From Ardenticatenales bacterium (GTDB lineage: Bacteria; Chloroflexota; Anaerolineae; Epilineales; Epilineaceae): a stretch of DNA of 51,348 nt. The DNA is taken from the NCBI GenBank assembly GCA_020853525.1, contig JADYYS010000063.1, forward strand, positions 1 to 51,348, read 5' to 3'. This document shows, piece by piece, positions 43,102-51,330 of this stretch. The notes under the pieces are model-generated. The model was not told the DNA's origin and did not search any database. It saw nothing but the letters and a program-made list of their open reading frames with translations. The position numbers and the translations under genes were made by a program. The first letter of the stretch is position 1; every line of letters starts with the position of its first letter.

Positions 43102-44058
43102 CTACGGGTTCTTGTTCTTGGCCACGTAGCTGACGCACTCGCCCTGGTTCTTGAACCAGGGGTTGTTGAACGTCGCCCACCCGCCGTTCTTGCACGCATC
43201 CGTCGACGTCGGCGGCCCGATGAGCGGGCCGGACGACAGGCGCAGGTTGTCGATCAGGAAGCCGTTGCCCGCGGTGGCCGGGGCCGCCCCGCCGCCGGTG
43301 CGGAAGAGGATCGAGTCCACCGGGCGCGACGGGTTCGTTTCGCAATCGCGGAAGTAGTCCTCCCAGCTCGTGCCGGTGTGCGCGAGCGCGCCGTCGACAT
43401 AGACCTTCACGATGTCGTTCGCCGGGCCGTCGACGAACTGCATGTACACCTTGATGGTGTGCGGCACGGACCGCGCGAGGCCGGACGCGACGGTGGTGAA
43501 CACGAAGGCGTCGCCCGCGCCGCAGCCCGGGTTGAGGGCGGCCTGGTAGTCGTAGAAGTTCACGTCGATGCCGCTCGGCGTGTCCGTCATCTGGACCCAG
43601 CTCATCCGCGCCCCGTCGCCGCGGTCCGGGCTGGCGACGACGCTCAGCCCGGGCTGCTCGGCGCCCGGCACGGTGGAGGCGAAGTCCCACTGCGCCTCGA
43701 ACGTCGGCTGGCGAACGCCGCCGGACAGGCCGTTGCTGACGGCGCTCGTCTCACCGGCCTCGTCGACCAGCGACTTCGAGAACGTCTGGTCGCTGAAACA
43801 ACCGCTGGTCACGGCGTTGGACATCCGCAGGCTCTTGGTGCCGAACGAGGCGGGCGCAACGGTATTGGCGACGACCGCGTGGTCATACACCGCACAGCCG
43901 GAGCCGGCGGCGCCGGAGCTGCTCCAACCGTCCTGGAGGTGGATCGTGCCGACGGCATAGCCCTCGAAGTCGAGCGCCGATGTGTCGGCGAATGCATTCG
44001 TGTTGGACAGGGCGAGGGCCGCGGCGATGACGGCCGCGGCAAGGGCGATACGCTTCAT
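43102..44058 (-). CDS. Secreted lectin-like protein with conserved Cys-containing tail
   Basis: A 318-residue exported protein with a signal peptide at 1-24 (ending AFADT). Residues 27-265 look like a concanavalin/laminin-G-like beta sandwich (LDFEGYAVG, DGWSSSG, FYDYQAALNPG, DIVKVYVDGALAHTGTSW, FLIDNLRLS), often found in extracellular glycan-binding proteins. The C-terminal tail, CKNGGW, then WFKNQGECVSYVAKN, is a small two-Cys module I have seen at the end of other secreted bacterial proteins; its role is unknown. ATG 44058 is chosen because AAAGGA lies about 9 bases upstream and the signal peptide starts there. It has its own extended -10 promoter. Confidence 0.8.
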   Translation of the reverse strand: MKRIALAAAVIAAALALSNTNAFADTSALDFEGYAVGTIHLQDGWSSSGAAGSGCAVYDHAVVANTVAPASFGTKSLRMSNAVTSGCFSDQTFSKSLVDEAGETSAVSNGLSGGVRQPTFEAQWDFASTVPGAEQPGLSVVASPDRGDGARMSWVQMTDTPSGIDVNFYDYQAALNPGCGAGDAFVFTTVASGLARSVPHTIKVYMQFVDGPANDIVKVYVDGALAHTGTSWEDYFRDCETNPSRPVDSILFRTGGGAAPATAGNGFLIDNLRLSSGPLIGPPTSTDACKNGGWATFNNPWFKNQGECVSYVAKNKNP

Positions 44059-44132
44059 GGTTTCGTTGTCCTTTGGTGCTGTGAAAACGTCGGCCAAGCC
44101 TGCGGCTTGACCTTGCGTCGCTAGGACCGGGG

Positions 44133-44141
44133 ATTGTAGCA
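44133..44141 (-). promoter_or_regulatory. Extended -10 promoter of the secreted lectin-like gene
   Basis: Minus-strand TGCTACAAT, a TGn plus TACAAT extended -10; no good -35 is visible. The leader would be about 68 bases before ATG 44058. Confidence 0.5.
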
Positions 44142-44240
44142 TGCATGGGGTCATGTGGATTGAGCCAGGGGCCGGCCTCCGTGGGAAGGGGCATCGTCCA
44201 TGGAAGGAATCGCGCAGGTCCCTCGAAGGAATCTCCGCAG

Positions 44241-44274
44241 TCCCCTGAGTGAATCCCGAAGTTCACTCAGGGGA
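44241..44274 (-). terminator. 13-bp hairpin downstream of hsdR
   Basis: TCCCCTGAGTGAA / TTCACTCAGGGGA is a perfect 13-bp inverted repeat with an 8-base loop, 126 bases past the hsdR stop. There is no T-run on either side, so it may be a terminator, a transcript-stabilising hairpin or a repeat element. Confidence 0.5.
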
Positions 44275-44399
44275 TTCGCGCCAAACCATACGTGGAATCG
44301 CGCATGTCTGTAGAGCGTGTCCACGCGAGCCTCGCTGAACGTCGCCTGAGACGGCGGATGGCTGCGCGGCTGCGAAATCTCAGCGGGCTCGACTCTTGC

Positions 44400-46730
44400 T
44401 CAGGCCGCAGGCCGTTGCTGATACAAATACTTCTGGAATCCAGCGAAGACCCGCCCAATCTCCTCCGCCTCCCCAAGGTCGGCCAGCGCATCGGCGATGG
44501 AGTTCTGGTACTTCAGCCGCAGCAACGGCGTGAGCTTGTCCTGGTCGAGCTCTTCCACGCCGACGCTGACGTAGTGCGACAGGACGAATTCCAGAAACGC
44601 CTGCTGTTTGGCGTTGAAGTGCGCGCTGATGTCGATACGGGCGCTCTCAGCCCGCTCGTCGCGGGTGAGCGGCGCGAGCGCGTAGGCCACATGGGCCAGA
44701 ACGTCGAACAGGTCGCTCTTCTCGGCGTCGATGATCTTCTGCATCTCGGCCAGCTGCGCGCCACCGAAGCCGCGCTCCTCCAGCCCTTGCAGCAGCTTCT
44801 TGCGCGTCTCCGGCGCGCTCCAGAGGGCGCGCAGCTCGGCCTCGTCCTTGAAGAACTCGGGCAGCCGGCCGAACAGCGTTTCCATGAACTGCTGCGCCGA
44901 CATCGGCGTGCCGTCGGGGTGCCAGAACGACGTGCTCATCATGTGCTGGATCGTCCGCGCCTTGCCGTCGGAGAGGGTGACCTTGATCCGCTGCCGCGGC
45001 GGCGCCGGATCTGGATCGGGGTCCGGCACGGGGTAGTTGTCGTCCGATTCGTCCGCGATGCGGACGTCACGCGGCGGCGACGGCGCGATCGGCTCCCCGT
45101 CCCACTCCGGATCGCCGAAGTGTTGATGGGCCTTCACGAAGTCGTAGACCGTGAAGTAGTCCTTGCCGTCGAAGAGCCGGGTACCGCGGCCGATGATCTG
45201 TTTGAACTCGATCATCGAGCGGATGGGACGCATGAGGACGATGTTGCGGATGTTGCGGGCGTCGACGCCTGTGGACAGTTTCTGCGAGGTCGTCAGGACG
45301 GTGGGGATTGCCTTCTCGTTGTCCTGGAAGTCGCGCAGATGCTGCTCACCGAGGGGGCCGTCGTTGGCGGTGACGCGGTGGCAATAGTTGGGGTCGGTAC
45401 TCTGCTTCATCTGGTTGACGAGGTCGCGGACGGCCAGTGCGTGGGCCTGGGTGGCGCAGAAGACCAGCGTCTTATGGCGTTGATCGATCTGCTCCATGAA
45501 GAGCCGCACGCGATACGCCTCGCGCGCCTCGATCTCGATGATCCGATTGAAGTCCTCCTCGATGTACCGCCGACCGCTCTCGATCTCGCCCTCGACCAGC
45601 TGGTCGTCCGGCGTGAAGACGTACTCGTCGAGCGTCGTGGCGATCTGCACGACCTTGAACGGGGTGAGGAAGCCGTCGTTGATGCCGTCCTTCAGCGAAT
45701 ATGTGTAAACAGGCTCGCCGAAGTAGGCGTACGTGTCGACATTCTCGCTGCGCTTGGGCGTGGCGGTAAGGCCGAGCTGCACCGCCGGGCGAAAGTACTC
45801 CAGGATGCCCCGCCAGTTGCTCTCGTCGTTCGCGCCGCCGCGGTGGCACTCGTCGATGACGATGAGGTCGAAGAAGTCGGGCGGGTAGTCGCCGAACCAA
45901 GGCGACGGGTGGCCGTCCTTTTCCGGTCCGCTCATGAAGGTCTGGAAGATCGTGAAGAAGAGGCTGCCGTTCTTGGGGACCTTGCCCCGCTTGCGGATGT
46001 CCTCAGACGCGATCCGCACCATCGAATCCTCGGGGAAGGCGGAGAAGGCGTTGTAGGCCTGGTTCGCCAGGATGTTCCGATCCGCCAGGAACAGGATCCG
46101 GGGCCGGCGTGACGGCTCGCGGCTCAGGTTCCAGCGGCTGTGGAAGAGCTTCCAGGCGATCTGAAAGGCGATGAACGTCTTGCCGGTGCCGGTGGCCAGC
46201 GTGAGCAGGATGCGCGGTCGATTGGCGGCGACGGCTTCCAGAACGCGGTCGACGGCGATGTCCTGGTAGTAGCGGCTGGGGTGCGACCCGCCCTTGTCCT
46301 CGAACGGCACGGCGGCGAATCGGTCGCGCCACTCGCTCGCTTCGGCGAAGGTCATCGACCAAAGTTCATCCGGCGTCGGGTAGCGTGCCAGCTCACCTTC
46401 CTTTCCGGTCCGCATGTCGATGCCGTAGATCCCCTGTCCGTTCGTGGCATACGTGAAGCGGACGGCCATCTTGCCGGCATAGTTCTTGGCCTGACCCACG
46501 CCCTCGGTCAGGTGCTTGTGCCACGCCTTGGCTTCGATGACGGCCAGCCTGTGCGTTCGATGGACGAGCACGTAGTCGGCGGTGATCGGGCTTGCGCGTC
46601 GGCCACGGCCTTCGATGCGACCGGGTGAGATCGGGAACTCGCGCAGGATCCGGCTGTCCGGCACGACGCCCCAGCCCGCCTCCTTGAGCGCGGGGTCGAT
46701 GTGCTCGGCGCGGGTCTCGGCTTCGTTCAT
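44400..46730 (-). CDS. hsdR: Type I restriction enzyme R subunit (EcoEI-like)
   Basis: A 776-residue motor and nuclease subunit that translocates DNA and cuts unmethylated sites. The N-terminal PD-(D/E)XK nuclease has Asp52, then AVIEAKAW with Glu66 and Lys68, and a QAKNY motif (Gln80, Tyr84). The SF2 helicase core has the P-loop ATGTGKT (179-185), DECH (293-296), LGLTATPKR and QIIGRGTRLF. The C-terminal section (from about 640: LFGRLPEFFKDEAELRALW) matches the EcoEI_R_C region, and the length fits that shorter EcoEI-like group. It starts in a 4-base ATGA overlap with the RhuM gene and is the last gene of the operon. Confidence 0.95.
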   Translation of the reverse strand: MNEAETRAEHIDPALKEAGWGVVPDSRILREFPISPGRIEGRGRRASPITADYVLVHRTHRLAVIEAKAWHKHLTEGVGQAKNYAGKMAVRFTYATNGQGIYGIDMRTGKEGELARYPTPDELWSMTFAEASEWRDRFAAVPFEDKGGSHPSRYYQDIAVDRVLEAVAANRPRILLTLATGTGKTFIAFQIAWKLFHSRWNLSREPSRRPRILFLADRNILANQAYNAFSAFPEDSMVRIASEDIRKRGKVPKNGSLFFTIFQTFMSGPEKDGHPSPWFGDYPPDFFDLIVIDECHRGGANDESNWRGILEYFRPAVQLGLTATPKRSENVDTYAYFGEPVYTYSLKDGINDGFLTPFKVVQIATTLDEYVFTPDDQLVEGEIESGRRYIEEDFNRIIEIEAREAYRVRLFMEQIDQRHKTLVFCATQAHALAVRDLVNQMKQSTDPNYCHRVTANDGPLGEQHLRDFQDNEKAIPTVLTTSQKLSTGVDARNIRNIVLMRPIRSMIEFKQIIGRGTRLFDGKDYFTVYDFVKAHQHFGDPEWDGEPIAPSPPRDVRIADESDDNYPVPDPDPDPAPPRQRIKVTLSDGKARTIQHMMSTSFWHPDGTPMSAQQFMETLFGRLPEFFKDEAELRALWSAPETRKKLLQGLEERGFGGAQLAEMQKIIDAEKSDLFDVLAHVAYALAPLTRDERAESARIDISAHFNAKQQAFLEFVLSHYVSVGVEELDQDKLTPLLRLKYQNSIADALADLGEAEEIGRVFAGFQKYLYQQRPAA

Positions 46731-47779
46731 GGCGTGGGGGGCTTTGGTTTCTTCCGTTTGGGCAGCCTCTCGACCTCGTCCTCGAGCTGCCTGAGGGTGT
46801 CGGACTCCGCTGCGTCTTCAAGCTGCGCACGCCGACGGGCAGCGAAGCGGTCGTATTCCTGTTCGGCGATGGCATCTGCGCTGTCGCGGCTGACCTTGCC
46901 GGCGTCCGGCAGGATAGCGCGCTCGTTCAACCGGAGGAAGTCGTCGAGGCGGGACTTCCAGGTTTGCATGAAGATTTGCTTGCGGCGGCGGGCTTGGTCT
47001 TCGGCGAAGTCGAGGAACATGACGACGATGCGGTTCAGCTCGGTGATCTCGGTCTCGCGGAGGTAGTTCTTGGCGACGGTGACATCACCCTTGCGGACCG
47101 TGCCGCCCTTCCATGTGGTCAGGCCCATGTTGGGCTGGGCGGCGTCGGCGCGTTCGGCGATGAGTTCGGGGGCGGTCTTGCCGGTGGCGGCGAAGTGCAG
47201 TTTGTTTTGGATGGTCTGGAAGAAGAGCTGCGTTTCCGGTTCGGTGGGCATGTAGTCGGCAGCCAGGGCCAGGATCTCCCGCACCCGCAGGTACACGCGC
47301 CGCTCGCTGGCCCGGATGTCGCGGATGCGCTCGAGCAGTTCGTCGAAGTAGTCCGTCTGCCCGTCGCCAGGCGGATTCTTCAGCCGCTCGTCGTCCATGG
47401 TGAAGCCCTTCACCAGGTACTCGCTGAGGCGCGACGTGGCCCACTGGCGGAACTGCGTGCCGCGCTGGCTGCGGACGCGGTAGCCGACGGCGAGGATGGC
47501 GGGGAGGCTGTAGTGGTCGATGTCGCGGGTGACCTCGCGGGAGCCTTCCGAACGAACGATCCGGAAATTCCGGATAGTTGCCTCGCGTTCCAGTTCGCCT
47601 TCGTCGAAGATGTTCACGAGGTGCTCGTTGATCGTCCGAACGTCCTTCTGGTACAGCTCGGCGATGTGCGACTGTGATAACCAGATGGTGCCGTCGACGA
47701 AACGGCACTGGATGCGGGTGCGGCCGTCTTCGGTCTGGTAGAGGATGAGGCTGGATAGAGGGGGGTCGGGGGCGGGCAT
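46727..47779 (-). CDS. rhuM: RhuM family protein inside the type I R-M operon
   Basis: A 350-residue protein of the RhuM (virulence-associated) family, with IWLSQSHIAELYQKDVRTINEHL and ILAVGYRVRSQRGTQFRQWA as the typical signatures. The first part resembles a DNA-binding helix-turn-helix region. The C-terminal part is charged and probably coiled (LEDAAESDTLRQLEDEVERL). The biochemical role of RhuM proteins is not established. It lies between hsdS (9-base gap) and hsdR (4-base overlap) in one transcript, suggesting an accessory or control role for restriction. Relatives are often reported within type I systems. ATG 47779 is used. Confidence 0.85.
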   Translation of the reverse strand: MPAPDPPLSSLILYQTEDGRTRIQCRFVDGTIWLSQSHIAELYQKDVRTINEHLVNIFDEGELEREATIRNFRIVRSEGSREVTRDIDHYSLPAILAVGYRVRSQRGTQFRQWATSRLSEYLVKGFTMDDERLKNPPGDGQTDYFDELLERIRDIRASERRVYLRVREILALAADYMPTEPETQLFFQTIQNKLHFAATGKTAPELIAERADAAQPNMGLTTWKGGTVRKGDVTVAKNYLRETEITELNRIVVMFLDFAEDQARRRKQIFMQTWKSRLDDFLRLNERAILPDAGKVSRDSADAIAEQEYDRFAARRRAQLEDAAESDTLRQLEDEVERLPKRKKPKPPTP

Positions 47780-47788
47780 GGGGTGGTC

Positions 47789-48961
47789 CTAGAGCTGGCC
47801 GGTGAAGGCGTGATGCAGGAGCGACTTCTTCAATGCGTCGAGGGCGGCAAGCTTGCGCTCGTACAACTCAGCGAGGTGCTGGGTCTCCCCAAGTAGCTCA
47901 TGGACTTTCATCATGATTGCCCGTTGCGTATCAAGCGGCGGAACCGGGAGTACAAGGTTGTTAAGAATGTCGTGATTGAGGCTACTCATAGTCGTACCGA
48001 CCGCGCTTCGCTCAAGTCGCGCCTTGAACGAATTCGATCCAAATAGGGCCACAAAAAACTCCCCATCCATCGTGGAGGACAGTCGCACGAAGAATGAGCC
48101 CGTTCCACATAACCAGCCTTCTTCGCGCTTGGTAACCAACGCGCACCGGCCTAAGTCACCTCGCCGCCCAATGACAATATCTCCGATCTTTAGCGCATAA
48201 CCGCTCAGTCGCCGTCTCGTCTCTTCGTTTACCATCATCCGGGGTGATGGAACGATGCGGGAATCTACGATGTTCATCGGATTTACCAGAGGAATGCCGT
48301 CGGACACGTAGTCGGACTTGTGGAGCATGGTGCCGAATGGGCCGGTTGACACGTTCTCAGCAACATCGCTGAGAAGCATCTCACCCCATCCGGCGCCGTC
48401 GCGGGTGAAGGCTGACTGCAAGTGACTCTCAAACACCGCCCGCGCGTTCTCCCGGTTCCTCTCGGCGTTGGCATTGGCGGTGGCGATGCCCGCGAACGCT
48501 TCGTCGAGGAGGCGGACGATGCGGTGTTGTTCGGGGAGGGGAGGAACTAAGATATGAAGGGATTCGATGGCCGACTTACTAATAGATGCAAAGACCGCCC
48601 CTTCGACTCCTGAGATCTCGGATTGGAGATGCAGTAATTGAAGAAATAGGAACTCGCGACTGATTCTGGACCCGCAATGAATGGCAGCCAATCCTCGCCC
48701 AATACAGATAGTTTCAGTAGCGAAGTTGACAGGTCCTACAGGCGCACGAACAGACATGAGGATGTCGCCGTTGTGGGCAGTCTTCGTAACCTGTGTGGTC
48801 CAAGTGGTCGGCGCCTCGATGAACTTCTCGCCGAAGCTCTTCTTGCCTTGATAGAACGGCATCCCCACACCGTCCGCGTTGTAAAAGCTTCCCTCAGGCG
48901 ATTGGCCCGCAATGACGTCGCACAGTTCACCAATAGTTGGGGCTGACCAATCAGTCTTCAC
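47789..48961 (-). CDS. hsdS: Type I restriction-modification specificity subunit
   Basis: A 390-residue specificity subunit that directs methylation and cleavage. It has two target-recognition domains (about 1-145 and 195-330), each followed by a conserved helical spacer: VPPLPEQHRIVRLLDEAF after the first and VPPLDTQRAIMMKVHELL after the second. It ends ALKKSLLHHAFTGQL, as in many HsdS. Two different TRDs predict a bipartite asymmetric recognition site. The start is GTG 48961 in a GTGA overlap with hsdM. The recognition-domain DNA (about 47930-48900) is visibly richer in A and T than its neighbours, consistent with exchange of recognition domains between genomes. Confidence 0.93.
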   Translation of the reverse strand: MKTDWSAPTIGELCDVIAGQSPEGSFYNADGVGMPFYQGKKSFGEKFIEAPTTWTTQVTKTAHNGDILMSVRAPVGPVNFATETICIGRGLAAIHCGSRISREFLFLQLLHLQSEISGVEGAVFASISKSAIESLHILVPPLPEQHRIVRLLDEAFAGIATANANAERNRENARAVFESHLQSAFTRDGAGWGEMLLSDVAENVSTGPFGTMLHKSDYVSDGIPLVNPMNIVDSRIVPSPRMMVNEETRRRLSGYALKIGDIVIGRRGDLGRCALVTKREEGWLCGTGSFFVRLSSTMDGEFFVALFGSNSFKARLERSAVGTTMSSLNHDILNNLVLPVPPLDTQRAIMMKVHELLGETQHLAELYERKLAALDALKKSLLHHAFTGQL

Positions 48962-50415
48962 AGAAGCGCCCTGATTCGCCCAAGCACGTTCGCACTCTCC
49001 GCATCCAACCCCTCAATCTCATCCAAAATCTCCCCAGGACTCCGATGCACCACATCCCCCCCGCCATTCGGATTCTTCACCGACAGATCCCACGTCCCCT
49101 GATCAACCCCCGCCACATCCACGCTCCAACTCTTCGCCGAGTCGGCAAGCGTCCGCTGCAGTTCCACGAACTCCGCCAGGTCCGCGTCGTTCAGCGGGTT
49201 CGTCTTACCGAGGCTCCTGCCCGGGTCGAGCTGGTAGTACCAGACCGATCGGGTTGGCGCGCCCTTTTCGAAGAACAGGACCACCGTCTTCACGCCCGCG
49301 CCCTGGAACGTGCCGCTCGGACAGTCGAGGACGGTGTGGAGTTGGCAGCTCTCCAGCAGGAGGCGGCGGAGGCTGACGGAGGCGTTGTCCGTGTTGGAGA
49401 GGAACGTGTTCTTGATGACCACGCCGCCGCGGCCGCCGGCCTTGAGCATCTTGATGAAGTGCTGGAGGAACAGGAACGCCGTCTCGCCGGTGCGGATCGG
49501 GAAGTTCTGCTGGACCTCCTTGCGCTCCTTGCCGCCGAAGGGCGGGTTCGCCAGCACCACGTCGTAGCGGTCCCGGTCCTGGATGTCGGCCAGGTTCTCG
49601 GTCAGCGTGTTCGTGTGCAGGATGTTCGGCGCCTCGATGCCGTGCAGGATCATGTTCATGATCGCGATCACGTACGCCAGCGACTTCTTCTCCTTGCCGT
49701 AGAACGTCCGCTCCTGGAGGACCCTGTCCTCCGCCGTCGTCCGCTGCGGGTGCATCCGCTTCATGTACTCGTACGCCTCGCACAGGAAACCCGCCGACCC
49801 CACCGCCCCGTCGTAGACCCGCTCGCCGATCCGCGGCCGCACCACCTCCACGATCGCCCGGATCAGCGGGCGCGGCGTGTAGTACTCGCCGCCGTTGCGG
49901 CCGGCGTTGCCCATGTTGCGGATCTTGGCCTCGTACAGGTGCGACAGCTCGTGCTTCTCGGCCTGCGACCGGAAGCGCAGCTCGTCGATGAGGTCGATGA
50001 TCTCGCGCATGTTGTAGCCGCTGGAGATCTTGTTCGTGATCTCGCCGAAGATCTCACCGATCTTGTACTCGATCGTGTTCGGCCCGCGCGCGCGCGCCTT
50101 GAAGCTCTTCAGGTACGTGAAGAGCGTCTGGTTCACGAAGTCGCGCAGATCGTCGCCCGTCAGCGCCCTGTTGTGGTCGATCCTGCCATCCGCACCCTTC
50201 GGCGCCGCCCAACTGTCCCAGCGGGCCGATGCGTCGAGGATGTACGAATACGGCTTCCCCGACAGCGCCGCCTCGGCCGCCAGATCCTGCTCCAGCCCGT
50301 CGAGGTATTTCAGGAACAGCAGCCACGACGTCTGCTCGGTGTAGTCGAGCTCGGTCGTACAGCCGGCTTCCTTGCGGAGGATGTCGTCGATGTTCTTGAA
50401 GGCTTGTTCGAACAC
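48958..50415 (-). CDS. hsdM: Type I restriction-modification DNA methyltransferase subunit
   Basis: A 485-residue N6-adenine methyltransferase. It begins VFEQAFKNIDDILRKEAGC, the standard HsdM start, so GTG 50415 is chosen over the longer frame to 50508; GAGGG lies about 10 bases upstream. The N-terminal helical HsdM_N domain is followed by the SAM-binding motif region VYDGAVGSAGFL and the catalytic NPPFGG (near residue 290), with GGEYYTPRPLIRAIVE before them. With HsdS it protects host DNA and forms the core of the restriction complex. It is the first gene of the operon hsdM-hsdS-rhuM-hsdR. Confidence 0.95.
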   Translation of the reverse strand: MFEQAFKNIDDILRKEAGCTTELDYTEQTSWLLFLKYLDGLEQDLAAEAALSGKPYSYILDASARWDSWAAPKGADGRIDHNRALTGDDLRDFVNQTLFTYLKSFKARARGPNTIEYKIGEIFGEITNKISSGYNMREIIDLIDELRFRSQAEKHELSHLYEAKIRNMGNAGRNGGEYYTPRPLIRAIVEVVRPRIGERVYDGAVGSAGFLCEAYEYMKRMHPQRTTAEDRVLQERTFYGKEKKSLAYVIAIMNMILHGIEAPNILHTNTLTENLADIQDRDRYDVVLANPPFGGKERKEVQQNFPIRTGETAFLFLQHFIKMLKAGGRGGVVIKNTFLSNTDNASVSLRRLLLESCQLHTVLDCPSGTFQGAGVKTVVLFFEKGAPTRSVWYYQLDPGRSLGKTNPLNDADLAEFVELQRTLADSAKSWSVDVAGVDQGTWDLSVKNPNGGGDVVHRSPGEILDEIEGLDAESANVLGRIRALL

Positions 50416-50476
50416 GGGCGCGGACCCTCGGTGCGGTTGGGCTGGATGGCGGTCGGCGCAACGACATGCCGCGCAT

Positions 50477-50502
50477 ATGATAGAACAGACGATCGAATCG
50501 TC
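50477..50502 (-). promoter_or_regulatory. Possible hsdM promoter with inverted repeat
   Basis: Minus-strand TATCAT (50482-50477) is a good -10-like hexamer about 60 bases before the hsdM start, but no -35 is recognisable. GACGAT (50488-50493) and ATCGTC (50497-50502) form an inverted repeat in the spacer region and could be an operator. Confidence 0.35.
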
Positions 50503-50548
50503 CGTCATCCCTACCGCGCATCCTGGTCGAGGACGCCGGCCGATCCCG

Positions 50549-51214
50549 CTACTTGATGATCTCGATCACCTGCCCCGCCCCCACCGTCCGCCCGCCCTCG
50601 CGGATCGCGAACCGCAGCCCCTTGTCCATCGCCACCGGGACGATCAGCCGCACCGTCGCCACGCCGCTCGAGCCGGGGGCGATGACGCTGCGGCCGTCCT
50701 CCAGCACGATCTCGCCCGTCACGTCCGTCGTGCGGAAGCCGAAAGACAGCGTCATCTTGTTGTGGAACGGTGTGTGCCGCCCGCCCTCGTCCTTGTCCGC
50801 GTGCAGCACCGCCCGGAACTCCGCGTGCGGCTTGATGCTGCCCGGCTTGGCGATGACCATGCCGCGGGGGATGTCCTTCTTGTCGACGCCGCGAAGCGTC
50901 AAGCCCACGCCGTCCCCGGCGCCGGGCGGGGGTTCGACGGCCCCGGGCACTGCGCTCTTGCGGAACATCTCGATGCCCGTGATCGTGGACTTCAGCGTCC
51001 CGTCGCGCATCCCCACGAGCTCGACCTCGTCCCCGACGCGCACCGTGCCGGACTCGATCGTGCCCACGACGAGGACGTCGCCCGCGCATGCGTTCGAGAA
51101 GGCGTACTCCACGGGCAAGAGGAACGGCGGTTCGGCCGGGGCGGCGTGGAGCGCGCCAGGTCCGAGGTGGGCGGCCAGGAGTCCGGCCGCAAGTGCCAAG
51201 AGCGGCAATCGCAC
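50549..51214 (-). CDS. EF-Tu domain II-III protein without the GTPase domain, with possible signal peptide
   Basis: A 221-residue protein clearly homologous to the C-terminal two thirds of elongation factor Tu. Domain II (about 30-125) has PFLLPVEYAFS, GTVRVGDEVELVG, STITGIEMFRK, GLTLRGVDKKDIPRGMVIAKPG. Domain III (about 128-221) has KDEGGRHTPF, FRTTDVTG and the terminal GLRFAIREGGRTVGAGQVIEI. The GTP-binding domain is absent. From GTG 51214 the first 24 residues look like a signal peptide (hydrophobic, ending ALHA). There is no Shine-Dalgarno, and the frame is open without a stop to the window edge, so a start further right is possible; that upstream stretch does not resemble the G domain. 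The role is unknown: it is not a working elongation factor. Confidence 0.82.
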   Translation of the reverse strand: MRLPLLALAAGLLAAHLGPGALHAAPAEPPFLLPVEYAFSNACAGDVLVVGTIESGTVRVGDEVELVGMRDGTLKSTITGIEMFRKSAVPGAVEPPPGAGDGVGLTLRGVDKKDIPRGMVIAKPGSIKPHAEFRAVLHADKDEGGRHTPFHNKMTLSFGFRTTDVTGEIVLEDGRSVIAPGSSGVATVRLIVPVAMDKGLRFAIREGGRTVGAGQVIEIIK

Positions 51215-51298
51215 ACGCGGTGTGAGGGCGTCGGGAAAGATGTGTAACCGGAAGGTGACGTAGGGTCGGAGGGAGAACGGTCTCCGGACGATGGCGAT

Positions 51299-51330
51299 CC
51301 GGGCCAGGGCGCATGGGCGCCCCGGCCCGG
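51299..51330. terminator. Hairpin near the right edge
   Basis: A stem of CCGGGCC and GGGCGC paired with GCGCCC and GGCCCGG (one A-C mismatch) with a 4-base loop. No T-run. It may terminate a gene beyond the window or be a leader hairpin of the EF-Tu-like gene. Confidence 0.4.

Larger units (their letters stand above)
44059..44399. other. Intergenic region between the type I R-M operon and the secreted lectin-like gene
   Basis: No gene is seen. It contains the lectin-like gene's promoter (44133-44141), a pair of imperfect tandem repeats of about 22 bp containing GAAGGAATC (44203-44247), a 13-bp hairpin (44241-44274), and two copies of GGAATCGCGCA (44206-44216 and 44294-44304). Confidence 0.6.

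Noticed and set aside
44400-50415. Novel defence system
   Set aside because: Subunits and motifs are those of a standard EcoEI-like type I restriction system; only the embedded rhuM is noteworthy.
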